Assembly: GCA_016840165.1 (NCBI GenBank)
Contig: JAEOSU010000009.1
Location: 1-64,000 of the forward strand
Length of the DNA stretch: 64,000 nucleotides
From: Promethearchaeota archaeon
GTDB taxonomy: Archaea > Asgardarchaeota > Lokiarchaeia > Sigyniarchaeales > SOKP01
Reading direction: 5' to 3'
Shown here: in pieces, positions 9,751-17,894 of the stretch
How positions within the stretch are numbered: position 1 is the stretch's first letter
How the letters are laid out: every line of letters begins with the position of its first letter
The notes under the pieces: generated by a model
Told to the model about the DNA's origin: nothing
Database searches by the model: none
Seen by the model: only the letters and a program-made list of their open reading frames with translations
Program-made: the position numbers and the translations under genes

Positions 9751-10425
9751 ATGCGGATTTACGTATTCGCTCCCCATCCCGATGATGAAGTTTTTGGAGC
9801 GGGAGGTCCTATTTTAAAGTGGTTAGAGGAAGATCATGAAGTTTTTATAATTTGGCTTACTGATGGACGAGCAGGCTATAGAAAGTCTAGAGAACTTGGT
9901 ACTCTAATTGATAATGAAGAGACCAGAATAACTGAAGAACAATTAGCAGAAAAAAGATTAGCTGAAGCTGCTGCTTCTGCAAAAGTTCTCGGAATAAAAC
10001 CTGAAAATTGTTCCTTTTTAAAATATCATGATAGAGATTTACAAAATCATGTATATGACGCTGTGGAGAAGGTTGCCAGAATTATAAAAAATCCTGATAG
10101 ATTCGTAATTTCCAGTACAAATAATGAACATCCTGACCATCAAGCAACTCATGATATTGCCGTAAAAGTAGCAGAAAAATTAAACTTAAAGGACATAGAA
10201 TTTTACGTATATGCTTATCACACCGCTCTAAAAGCTAATGCGGAGCATCTTGTAACTGTTAGATTTGGAAATCTGCGATTCAAAGCACTCGAAGCTTTGA
10301 AAAAACATCGTTCCCAATTTTTCACACCGGATTTAGAATGGCAAAGTAAATGGGTGGAAGGGAAAAGAAGAGATTATTATGGTCGCTATAAATTAGCGGA
10401 TAAAGGAAAGTTCTATAATTTCTGA
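9751..10425 (+). CDS. PIG-L (LmbE-like) deacetylase
   Basis: A 224-residue zinc-dependent deacetylase of the PIG-L/LmbE family, which removes acetyl groups from N-acetylglucosamine-type substrates. The zinc motif APHPDDEV is at residues 7-14 (His9, Asp12) and the third ligand lies in NNEHPDHQATHD. The size is typical of the family. The sirtuin gene starts 22 bases downstream, so the two are probably cotranscribed. The substrate is unknown; candidates include GlcNAc-linked lipids, small thiol precursors such as those of bacillithiol or mycothiol type, or an acetylated nucleoside product. Confidence 0.9.
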   Translation: MRIYVFAPHPDDEVFGAGGPILKWLEEDHEVFIIWLTDGRAGYRKSRELGTLIDNEETRITEEQLAEKRLAEAAASAKVLGIKPENCSFLKYHDRDLQNHVYDAVEKVARIIKNPDRFVISSTNNEHPDHQATHDIAVKVAEKLNLKDIEFYVYAYHTALKANAEHLVTVRFGNLRFKALEALKKHRSQFFTPDLEWQSKWVEGKRRDYYGRYKLADKGKFYNF

Positions 10426-10447
10426 AATATTTTTATAGGCAATAAAG

Positions 10448-11200
10448 ATGTATGAAAAATCATTGCTAAAAGAAGCAGCCAAGATAATTCAAAAAGAAAA
10501 TGATATAGTAGTTTTCACCGGAGCTGGCTCTTCAACTGAATCTGGTATTGCAGACTTTAGAAGTGAAGGTGGTTTATGGTCAAGATACGATCCTTCAATC
10601 TATGCGAATTACTTTTACTTCTTAAAGGATCCGACTAAATTCTGGGAAATGCATAACGATTTAGTCGACATCCTGGTAAAAGCAGAGCCTAATGATATTC
10701 ATTTAGGCGTAGTAGCATTAGAAAAATTAGGTAAAGTAAGTGCTATTATTACTCAAAATATAGATTCTCTGCATCAAAAAGCTGGAAGTGGTTCTTACAG
10801 TGATATTCCAATATATGAATTACATGGAACCTATAGGAAATTAGAATGTATTGAATGTAAAAATGAATATCACTTCGAAGAAATCGAGACAAAGAATATT
10901 CAATATCCCGTTTGTAAATGTGGGGGTTTAATTAAGCCTAAAGTTGTATTATTTGGTGAAGCCTTACCTGCGGGTGTATTAGATGCTGCAATGAACGCTG
11001 CACAAAATTGCGATTGTTTTCTGATGATTGGTAGTTCCTTATTAGTATCCCCCGCAAATTTCTTACCCCCAATTGCTAAACAAAGTGGAGCAAAAGTAAT
11101 TTTTATTAATCGAGATCCCACTCCAATGGATGACATCGCAGATGTCTTTTTAAAAGGTAACGGTGGAGAAATACTTTCCGAGATAATTAGCTTGTTATAA
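10448..11200 (+). CDS. Sir2-family NAD-dependent protein deacylase
   Basis: A 250-residue sirtuin that removes acyl groups from lysines using NAD+. It shows the NAD-binding motif FTGAGSSTESGIADFR, the QNID element (TQNIDSLHQKAG), the catalytic histidine H126 in YELHGTY, and a four-cysteine zinc site (CIEC and CKCG). Length and motif order match the bacterial/archaeal class of sirtuins. In archaea sirtuins act on chromatin proteins and metabolic enzymes such as acetyl-CoA synthetase. It lies 22 bases after the PIG-L deacetylase and is followed by a 208-base AT-rich gap. Confidence 0.93.
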   Translation: MYEKSLLKEAAKIIQKENDIVVFTGAGSSTESGIADFRSEGGLWSRYDPSIYANYFYFLKDPTKFWEMHNDLVDILVKAEPNDIHLGVVALEKLGKVSAIITQNIDSLHQKAGSGSYSDIPIYELHGTYRKLECIECKNEYHFEEIETKNIQYPVCKCGGLIKPKVVLFGEALPAGVLDAAMNAAQNCDCFLMIGSSLLVSPANFLPPIAKQSGAKVIFINRDPTPMDDIADVFLKGNGGEILSEIISLL

Positions 11201-11408
11201 TGTCTTTCAAAAGTAATAAGATTTAGTAAATTCTAGTAATTACACCTTTTTTAACATTTTTTAGCTTTTGGGCTTCAGAAAAAACATAAGATTTAAATAT
11301 CACTTATCAATTAAAAAATGGGAATTTACAAATTTTTGAGACACTATTTTAATAGCCCTTTTTTAAATGAGAAATTTTTAAATAATTTTAGAGGGATATC
11401 ATTAAAAG

Positions 11409-12368
11409 ATGATTGAGCTTGTATTAGCCATATTTATGTTGCTTGGGGGACTAAGTTTAATTATCTTCTGTAGTGTGAAAGCAGTAAAGCATTCAGCTAT
11501 TCTTGCTGCAGCCTTAGGCATTTCTCCACTATTTATCGGAGTTGCATTAGTCTCAATTGGAACTGACATCTCAGAGATTTTTAATTCAATAGTAGCATGC
11601 GCATTAGGTCATGGAGATATTGATGTAGGAGATAGTGTGGGTTCAGATTTAACTCAACTCACATTGGTTTTTGGAATATTACCACTAGTTTCTGGGGTTT
11701 TTTATGTGCATAGAAAAGATGTAATAATTTTAGGAGCTTGTGAGGTTTTATCATTAATTGTGATTTTTACAGTTGTCGAAAAGGGTTATTTTTCGAGGTT
11801 GGATGCTATACTTATGATTGGAAGTCTTGGGATATATATATGGTTAGTATACAACACGAATAAACAAAGTATCTTAGATCGAATTGATATGATTGAAAAA
11901 ATTAAAGCTCCTCGTTCGAAAAAATTTCATCTATTTATTGCTGCTATAGCTTTTGGTGGGGTGACAATCAGTTCTTTCCTAATTGTTGAATCGGTTGTCA
12001 TAATTTCAAGCTTTCTGAATGTTCATGAATATATAATTAGTTTCTTTATTGTCGCTGTTGGAACTTCTTTACCCGAATTAGCAGTTGATATCAATGCTTT
12101 ACGATTAAAACATCATGAAATTGCAATAGGGGATATCATAGGGTCATGTATAGTTGATTCTACTTTATCAATAGGTATAGGTCAAGCTCTTTTCCCACAA
12201 GAGGTAACTGCTAGTCTCGCAGTACCAACAGTTTTATATACACTAATTGCAAGCTTTATTGTTATAACTATTGTAGCTGTTAGAAAAAAAGTAGATAGAA
12301 AAGCGGGATTGGTATTCATTCTAATTTATCTAGCATCCTATTATTTCTTATTTTCTTTTTGGATATAA
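11409..12368 (+). CDS. Calcium/sodium antiporter (CaCA family)
   Basis: A 319-residue membrane protein with about ten helices and the two inverted alpha repeats of the Ca2+/cation antiporter family. The first repeat reads ISIGTDISEIFNSIVA-like with GHGDIDVGDSVGSDLTQ, the second AVGTSLPELAVDINALRLK with EIAIGDIIGSCIVD. The cation-binding acidic residues in the GTSLPELA motif are intact in repeat two and replaced by GTDISEIF in repeat one. The GNxxGSNxxN elements of typical exchangers are changed to GDSVGSDLTQ and GDIIGSCIVD, so ion selectivity may differ. Transcription is from its own promoter region after the sirtuin. Confidence 0.88.
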   Translation: MIELVLAIFMLLGGLSLIIFCSVKAVKHSAILAAALGISPLFIGVALVSIGTDISEIFNSIVACALGHGDIDVGDSVGSDLTQLTLVFGILPLVSGVFYVHRKDVIILGACEVLSLIVIFTVVEKGYFSRLDAILMIGSLGIYIWLVYNTNKQSILDRIDMIEKIKAPRSKKFHLFIAAIAFGGVTISSFLIVESVVIISSFLNVHEYIISFFIVAVGTSLPELAVDINALRLKHHEIAIGDIIGSCIVDSTLSIGIGQALFPQEVTASLAVPTVLYTLIASFIVITIVAVRKKVDRKAGLVFILIYLASYYFLFSFWI

Positions 12369-12421
12369 ATATAATAAGATGAATGATTAGAGCGAATTGA
12401 TTAAGAATTAGTATTTATTTA

Positions 12422-12778
12422 TTATTCAGGCATATAAAACTTACATACACTGCACTGTTTTGCACGTATTCGTTTTTCTGGGCCCAATATTATATAAATG
12501 CTCTTAAATGCCCCGCCACATTTAGGACAGTTTTTCGCAAAATTCTCTTTAATAGAATTGAGTACTTGTTGAATATTTTTTTCTAATTGGAGTAGTTCAT
12601 TCGCATTCTCGATTATTTTTTTAGCTGATTTGACTCCGATACCTTTAATCCATGCTAGTTCTTCTGGTGTAGCATTAGCAATCTGTTCAATCGATTTAAC
12701 TCCTGCCTTAACCAAATTCACAGCAGCAACGGGGCCAATACCTCTCACCCGTTCAATTTCGTTTGACATTGGTATCAT
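12422..12778 (-). CDS. Helix-hairpin-helix protein with C-terminal zinc ribbon
   Basis: A 118-residue protein made of two helix-hairpin-helix units (RVRGIGPVAAVNLVKAG and WIKGIGVKSAKKII) followed by a linker helix and a four-cysteine zinc ribbon (NCPKCGG and KQCSVCKFY). Tandem HhH motifs bind DNA non-specifically through the backbone, so a DNA-binding or repair accessory role is likely. The ORF starts MIPMSNEIERV; the fourth codon is also ATG and could be the start. It is convergent with the CaCA exchanger gene, with 53 bases between the stops. Confidence 0.85.
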   Translation of the reverse strand: MIPMSNEIERVRGIGPVAAVNLVKAGVKSIEQIANATPEELAWIKGIGVKSAKKIIENANELLQLEKNIQQVLNSIKENFAKNCPKCGGAFKSIYIILGPEKRIRAKQCSVCKFYMPE

Positions 12779-12947
12779 AATCCTTTAATTTTATATTGTT
12801 TTGCCTCTCTTCCGGGTGCAGCTTTGAAATGAAGCGTATTATTGTAATTTCATTGACTCTAATTTTTTAACTATAGATAGTATTAGGAATCCTAAAAAAT
12901 AAAATTTCAGATGATAAAAAAAAGGAAAAATAAAATAAATTTTTTAT

Positions 12948-13688
12948 TTATTTCGATAAACTACGCCCCACGCCATAATAGATTAAATACCCCCCGCCTA
13001 ATGCTAGTATAAGCCCAATAACTCCCATTATCATCCGAAAGGTACCATCATTCAGAGTATTTGAGATAAATATTCCATACATAAAAATGGCTAGAGCCGT
13101 GAAGCCATATATAAAAAATTTCCATTTTTTCTGTAAGACTTTATCTTCAAACTTTTTGTATATTTTTAGGGATAAATAATATATTGGTATGACTGCTCCA
13201 ATCGTTTCGATGAGCATTACATAAAGGAAGAAACAAGGACTCCAAACAGGGGACCACTTGCTTACTTCACTTCCATCTATTTGTACTCCACACCCAGGTA
13301 TAAAAAGCAATATGAACATTCCGAACATCGCGATTCCGAAAATAATAAACACCAAGAACTGCTTAGCAGTGTTAATTACTTTTTCTGATTTTAGTAAAAT
13401 CAAATCAAACACAACAAGAAAGATCGGGGCATAAAAGATGCCAAAATTCGTAAGAAAGTTGAGGATTTTTACTATATCGGGAATATCAATTGGACCATAA
13501 ATGAAATTAATTAAAATTCCGATTATTGCAGAGATATAAAAGCCACTGAAGATGATGTTGAGTCTCTTACGATCGCGTTTAAGTATTTTATAGGCTAAGA
13601 ATAGAAAGAATATAAATAATAATCCCTGGGCAAAGTAGATTGTAATTATTCTCGGAAGGGTTAAAGGAGAGGTTTGATAAAAAGTCAT
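12948..13688 (-). CDS. Seven-helix membrane protein, paralogue A
   Basis: A 246-residue membrane protein with seven predicted helices and short loops. It is clearly homologous to the next gene upstream (13802-14503): the first helices read YFAQGLLFIFFLFLAYKILK in this copy and FLVQGLIGFFFLFIAFRILR in the other, followed by a similar RxxxxLNIIxSxFY loop. Both also share KWxFFIYG-type and SNTL motifs (FISNTLNDGTFRMI and SISNTLADPTFRFI). The topology resembles a sensor or 7TM receptor-like protein, but no known family is recognised. The two copies are probably cotranscribed. Confidence 0.75.
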   Translation of the reverse strand: MTFYQTSPLTLPRIITIYFAQGLLFIFFLFLAYKILKRDRKRLNIIFSGFYISAIIGILINFIYGPIDIPDIVKILNFLTNFGIFYAPIFLVVFDLILLKSEKVINTAKQFLVFIIFGIAMFGMFILLFIPGCGVQIDGSEVSKWSPVWSPCFFLYVMLIETIGAVIPIYYLSLKIYKKFEDKVLQKKWKFFIYGFTALAIFMYGIFISNTLNDGTFRMIMGVIGLILALGGGYLIYYGVGRSLSK

Positions 13689-13801
13689 TATAAATCACTT
13701 TTTTTTATTGGTTTTTGTTAATACTATCATATTCTATTAATTTAAATGCATTTAACAAATCAATATTATTTATAAAAGGAAGTAAATTTGGGCATTGTTC
13801 G

Positions 13802-14503
13802 CTATAATTGTTTGACAACACCAAAGTAGATAAAATATAAGCATATAAGGGAGGGTAATGATAATATTGACCATATAAACCGAAATGTAGGGTCTGCTAA
13901 TGTATTTGAAATAGATGTTCCATAATAAACGAAATAATAAGCAAACATTCCAACAATAAAGTATTTCCATTTCTTTTTAAGCTCTATATGTTCAAACTTC
14001 AGATAAAGCTTGACAGAGAAAAAAATTGTTGGGAGTATTACAGAGTTACAAATCACAAAACTATAGATTAAAAATGGCCAACTCCATTCTGGTTTCCAAT
14101 TAGTTGATTCATTGATGGTAATTCCGCCTGGAATAAATAAAAGACCCAATAAACCTGCACTAAATATGATAAGAAGGAAGGCCTGAACTTTTTTCGTTAT
14201 GATGCTTTCAGATTTCATTAAAACGAGCAAAAATATTAATAAGAACATTAAAGATAAACAGAGAAAAAAGTATGTTAAAAAATGTAAAATAAATACAATG
14301 ATTTCTATAAAAATGAACGCATATATTATATTGATTACAACACCTATCGTTGTTGATAAATAAAAACAACTTATTATCAAATTTAATCCCTTGCTCTCTC
14401 GTCTAAGAATTCGAAATGCGATGAATAAAAAGAAAAACCCAATTAATCCTTGAACAAGAAATATTTGGATAAACCTTGCTAAATCTAAGTGTTGATATAA
14501 CAA
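13802..14503 (-). CDS. Seven-helix membrane protein, paralogue B
   Basis: A 233-residue seven-helix membrane protein, the upstream member of a tandem duplicated pair with 12948-13688. Shared features include the first helix (FLVQGLIGFFFLFIAFRILR), a KKKWKYFIVG motif before helix six, and SISNTLADPTFRF before helix seven. The C-terminal 7TM pattern and lack of catalytic motifs suggest a receptor, sensor or small-molecule-binding role, but function is unknown. It is divergent from the HdrD-like gene at 14614 with about 110 bases in between. Confidence 0.75.
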   Translation of the reverse strand: MLYQHLDLARFIQIFLVQGLIGFFFLFIAFRILRRESKGLNLIISCFYLSTTIGVVINIIYAFIFIEIIVFILHFLTYFFLCLSLMFLLIFLLVLMKSESIITKKVQAFLLIIFSAGLLGLLFIPGGITINESTNWKPEWSWPFLIYSFVICNSVILPTIFFSVKLYLKFEHIELKKKWKYFIVGMFAYYFVYYGTSISNTLADPTFRFIWSILSLPSLICLYFIYFGVVKQL

Positions 14504-14616
14504 CTTTTAATCCCTTTATGTTAATGTCCTAAATTAACTTTATAATTATTATGATATATTTTTAATTCTATAAAATAATATACCTAAATAGCTTAAATAA
14601 AATATATTTTTCTGTG

Positions 14617-15861
14617 ATGACTGAATCAAAAACAAAAGAAAAAGATGAATCAAGGGATCCAGCAGTTTTAAAAATGATTGACCAAGTTAAAGCTTCGGCT
14701 AATTATTGTTATAATTGTAATCGCTGTGTGACTGTCTGTCCGCTCTCACATCTGGGAATATTTTCACCACGAGATTTGATAAATGATATCTCTTATCTCA
14801 GTATTGAAGAAGCATTGGAAAATAATAATATTTGGCAATGTTTAACTTGCGGTCAGTGTTCAATCTATTGTCCTATGACCTCGGATAAGGTAGGAGTAAG
14901 AATTCCTGAATTAATTTTAGAGTTGAGAAAAGTTTTTGGTAATGATCAATCACAAGTTGATAAATTAATGGTATGTGAGACTCATAACGGTATATTTCCT
15001 TTAATTTCTCAAATAATGGCAGAAAATCCTCTTCCTCCTGACAAATTATCCTTTTTAAGTGATAAAGGATTAAAAGTTAAAAGCAAGGGAGATATTGCGT
15101 ACTTTATAGGGTGTTTACCCTTAATGGAAGATATTCTTCACAATTTAAATGTGCAATATACCAATGCTGCAATTACGGTAATAAGTTTGTTAAATGGTGC
15201 AGATATTACTCCAGTTGTTTTAAATGAAAAGTGCTGTGGTCACGATATTTTGTGGGCAAAAGGAGATATTCAAACCTTCAAAAAATTAGCAGAATATAAT
15301 GTTAATCTCTACAGAGAAGCTGGGGTAAAAACAATAATCGTGAGTTGTGCTGAAGGGTATAGAACTTGGAAGATAGATTATCCGAAAATTATTGAGGATT
15401 TTGATTTTGAAGTTTTACATTTTTCTGAATTTATACTAAAGGAAAAAATAATTGATAACCTACGATTTCCTCAGGAAGACAAGGTAAAAGTAACATATCA
15501 TGATGCTTGTAGAATCGGGCGATTAGGTGGGAAATTATATGATGCTCCTCGTAAAATCTTATCAAAAATTCCCGGAGTAGAATTATTAGAGATGGAAAAT
15601 ATCAAAGATGATGCTCAGTGTTGTGGTGTATCGGCTTTTTCTTGCTGCAATGAATACACTCGCGTAATCCGCCAAAATAGAATTCAAGAAGCAGTCAATA
15701 CTGGGGCAGAATACTTAGTTGTGCCGTGTCCTAAATGCCTTTCCCATTTTAATTGCTACTTGAGTGAACCTAGTTTGGATGAGACACATCAACAATTAAA
15801 AGAAAAGATCAAGATTATTGATTTAGCCACATTTCTCGGTAAACGGTTATTTTTAGTCTAA
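14617..15861 (+). CDS. HdrD/GlpC-like iron-sulfur oxidoreductase
   Basis: A 414-residue Fe-S protein of the heterodisulfide-reductase subunit D type. Near the N-terminus it carries two [4Fe-4S] motifs (CYNCNRCVTVCP and CLTCGQCSIYCP). These are followed by two CCG domains: the first with EKCCGHD, the second ending in AQCCGVSAFSCC, the cysteine-rich motif that holds a noncubane [4Fe-4S] cluster in HdrB/HdrD. The family passes electrons between quinone, ferredoxin or flavoprotein partners and disulfide or other acceptors. No HdrA, HdrC or dehydrogenase subunit is adjacent, so the partner is unknown. The ORF track begins at a GTG at 14614; ATG at 14617 is equally possible. Confidence 0.9.
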   Translation: MTESKTKEKDESRDPAVLKMIDQVKASANYCYNCNRCVTVCPLSHLGIFSPRDLINDISYLSIEEALENNNIWQCLTCGQCSIYCPMTSDKVGVRIPELILELRKVFGNDQSQVDKLMVCETHNGIFPLISQIMAENPLPPDKLSFLSDKGLKVKSKGDIAYFIGCLPLMEDILHNLNVQYTNAAITVISLLNGADITPVVLNEKCCGHDILWAKGDIQTFKKLAEYNVNLYREAGVKTIIVSCAEGYRTWKIDYPKIIEDFDFEVLHFSEFILKEKIIDNLRFPQEDKVKVTYHDACRIGRLGGKLYDAPRKILSKIPGVELLEMENIKDDAQCCGVSAFSCCNEYTRVIRQNRIQEAVNTGAEYLVVPCPKCLSHFNCYLSEPSLDETHQQLKEKIKIIDLATFLGKRLFLV

Positions 15862-15872
15862 ACTTTATTTTT

Positions 15873-16098
15873 TTATTGTTCTCTCCATTCAATCCCGCAT
15901 TTACCACATTTATACTCTATAGCATCAAATTGCTATAGATCTATATTTTTTGCCATAGACACGCGGGTAATCACTGATAATATGCGATCTGTCGGTAGAT
16001 TCATGAATCATGTGTTTATTCTCTTCACCACAGCTAGGACATTTTCTTCTTCCATCTGATTTCTCAATTGTTAAAATTTTATTCTTTTCTTCTCCCAT
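15873..16098 (-). pseudogene. Frameshifted small zinc-ribbon protein
   Basis: Not in the ORF track. Reading the minus strand from ATG 16098 gives MGEEKNKILTIEKSDGRRK, then CPSCGEENKHMIHE and SDYPRVYGKKYRSI, followed by a premature TGA. One base later, in the +1 frame, the reading continues QFDAIEYKCGKCGIEWREQ and a TAA at 15873. Removing one G after the SI codons joins the halves into a 74-residue protein with CPxCG and CxxCG, a classic two-knuckle zinc ribbon. The 226-nt length (225 + 1) fits a single-base frameshift. It could be a sequencing or assembly error, a decayed gene, or programmed frameshifting. Confidence 0.65.
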
Positions 16099-16191
16099 AA
16101 TAGTATTTCATCTCTATTTATGTAGAATTAAAATCAATTGATAATTGAATATATATTAAAATTTGGGTTTATTAAATCTTTTTATTCCAAT

Positions 16192-16812
16192 TTAAGAATT
16201 TTGATTATATTTTCCTTTCAATAATTCTTGTCCATAGCTCTTAGCGCGAACAAGTGATTCAGGACTTGATGTTTGAAATCTTAGTAGGATATCGTAGAGA
16301 ATTTGCTCCAAAATAGCGTCTATATCTTCACTTTTGTTTTGAATTTCAAAACAGTAAATAAAATTTAATTCATTAGTTTTCTTTATTAAATTCAATCGGC
16401 TGATTCTAAAATATTCAGATGGAACTCCTTTCTCAATGTAATAAGAATCTACACCAACAAATACAGTCAATACTTGGAAGTTATATTGTTGTGTGAATTG
16501 GTTTAATGAGTGAGGTGTATATTGATTAATAGATTGGGTATTATAGATGTTAATACAGATTATCAGGGCATCCAAATTTTTCAGCTTAGAAGTTTCTTTA
16601 ATCAACTGATCGAGGCTTTCTACTACAATTAACCTAATTTTGAACGGGATTTCTTGATGAATCACCAAGTACTCATGAATATCATTGTTTTGACAATAAT
16701 CAAGAGCAATTTGATAAAAATGTTGTTGAAAAAGCTCTTTACAAGAATCTTCCATTCCCATAATCGCTAAATTGACGCTAAATCTAACTTTTTTCAAGCC
16801 CAATCTTTCCAA
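16192..16812 (-). CDS. Possible degenerate Ras-like GTPase fold protein
   Basis: A 206-residue soluble protein without a recognised family. Its order of hydrophobic strands resembles a small GTPase: a first strand FSVNLAIMGM followed by EDSCKELF where a P-loop GxxxxGKS would be, then FKIRLIVVES at the place of the DxxG strand, LDALIICINIYNTQSINQ, which looks like the fourth strand of Ras proteins (DGVILVFDVTxxxSF), and FQVLTVFVGVDSYYI at the NKxD position. None of the nucleotide-binding motifs is intact, so if the assignment is right it is a pseudo-GTPase. This is an inference from pattern only; an unrelated alpha/beta fold is possible. It is divergent from the EamA transporter. Confidence 0.65.
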   Translation of the reverse strand: MERLGLKKVRFSVNLAIMGMEDSCKELFQQHFYQIALDYCQNNDIHEYLVIHQEIPFKIRLIVVESLDQLIKETSKLKNLDALIICINIYNTQSINQYTPHSLNQFTQQYNFQVLTVFVGVDSYYIEKGVPSEYFRISRLNLIKKTNELNFIYCFEIQNKSEDIDAILEQILYDILLRFQTSSPESLVRAKSYGQELLKGKYNQNS

Positions 16813-16893
16813 AAGAAATAATTAATCTTCGTAATTTAACAATATAAATAAATAATATTTGTTTATTTATTAAAACCGGAAATTGTTGATTTC

Positions 16894-17865
16894 ATGCTGA
16901 AAATATATGGAAGCTTAACTTTTATGATAATCATGTGGAGCTTCTCTTTCATAATAGTTGATATCGGAATAGAATTTATCACACCTTTAACTTTAGCTCT
17001 ATACAGGTTTATAATAGCATCAATGGCTTTTGCAGTTATAGACATTATTCAAGTTTTTAAAAATAGAAAACCCAATGGGGCTCCAATCAACAAAAACGAT
17101 AGAATAGTTTCTATAAGAAAAACACTCCTATTATTATTTTTTGCAAGCCTATCTGGAGTATCTCTTTTTTTTCTCAGTCAATATTTAGCTATTCAACTAA
17201 TAGGGCCCTCTCTCCCTGCTCTATTTGTTTGTTTATTAGCCCCGATTATTATTAGTGTTTTTGCTCTAATCTTTTTTAATGAAAAGTTAACAAAATTAAA
17301 GATACTAGGAATAATCATAGCTACATTTGGGAGTTTCCTTTTAATAACAGGCGGGGATATCTCAAATATTCTACCAAATTCTCCGAATTTCATAGGATAT
17401 GTTCTAGCGCTTCTAACTCCAATATTATGGGCAATCTATTCAACTATTTCAAAACAATTAATTAAGAAATCGTCGAGTATAAAGATCAACAAATATATTT
17501 CATATTTGGGTCTACTTGAACTTTTCATATTTGTTATAATATCTAATGAGTTTGGCATTTTCCTTTTAAATTTTACAAATGCAATTGTATTTTTATGTGC
17601 ATTATATCTTGGATTAGGAAGCTATGTAATTGGTTATTATATTTGGCAATACTCACAAACCAAGTTGAATTCATTAAAAGTTGCTTCATTTCTTTATATT
17701 GAACCATTTCTAACTCTAATTTTTTCACTCTTATTGGCAAGAAACGAGCTAATCGTATTGGGAAACATTGTAGGAGGAATTATAGTATTGCTGGCAGTTT
17801 TTATTATTAATTATGATAAAACAAGAAAAAAAGATTTGAATCCAAAAATTAGTGTCTCTTTATAA
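16894..17865 (+). CDS. EamA/DMT-family transporter
   Basis: A 323-residue membrane protein with ten predicted helices arranged as two EamA repeats, the drug/metabolite transporter superfamily. Typical elements are the first helix WSFSFIIVDIGIEFITPLTLALYRFIIA and the fourth-helix region PSLPALFVCLLAPIIISVFALIFFNEKL. The second repeat has YIWQYSQTKLNSLKVASFLYIEPFLTLIFSLLL, also characteristic. Members export amino acids, purines or other metabolites; the substrate is unknown. The gene is divergent from the degenerate GTPase-like gene with about 80 bases between the starts. Confidence 0.9.
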   Translation: MLKIYGSLTFMIIMWSFSFIIVDIGIEFITPLTLALYRFIIASMAFAVIDIIQVFKNRKPNGAPINKNDRIVSIRKTLLLLFFASLSGVSLFFLSQYLAIQLIGPSLPALFVCLLAPIIISVFALIFFNEKLTKLKILGIIIATFGSFLLITGGDISNILPNSPNFIGYVLALLTPILWAIYSTISKQLIKKSSSIKINKYISYLGLLELFIFVIISNEFGIFLLNFTNAIVFLCALYLGLGSYVIGYYIWQYSQTKLNSLKVASFLYIEPFLTLIFSLLLARNELIVLGNIVGGIIVLLAVFIINYDKTRKKDLNPKISVSL

Positions 17866-17894
17866 CCACTTGGGGGATTAGAGACTGATTTTCG

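Noticed and set aside
12882-12895. TTAGGAATCCTAA near-palindrome considered as an operator for the helix-hairpin-helix gene.
   Set aside because: It lies between the stop of the 7TM gene and the start of the HhH gene and may equally be a chance hairpin; only mentioned with the motif finding.
13770-13970. Minus-strand ORF of 66 residues overlapping the end of 7TM paralogue B.
   Set aside because: Another frame of the paralogue gene; the paralogue pair confirms the other frame.
15915-15945. The 9-bp inverted repeat in the zinc-ribbon gene seen first as a small inserted mobile element.
   Set aside because: Joining the two halves with a single-base change gives a continuous 74-residue protein that uses the repeat bases as codons, so no insertion is needed.
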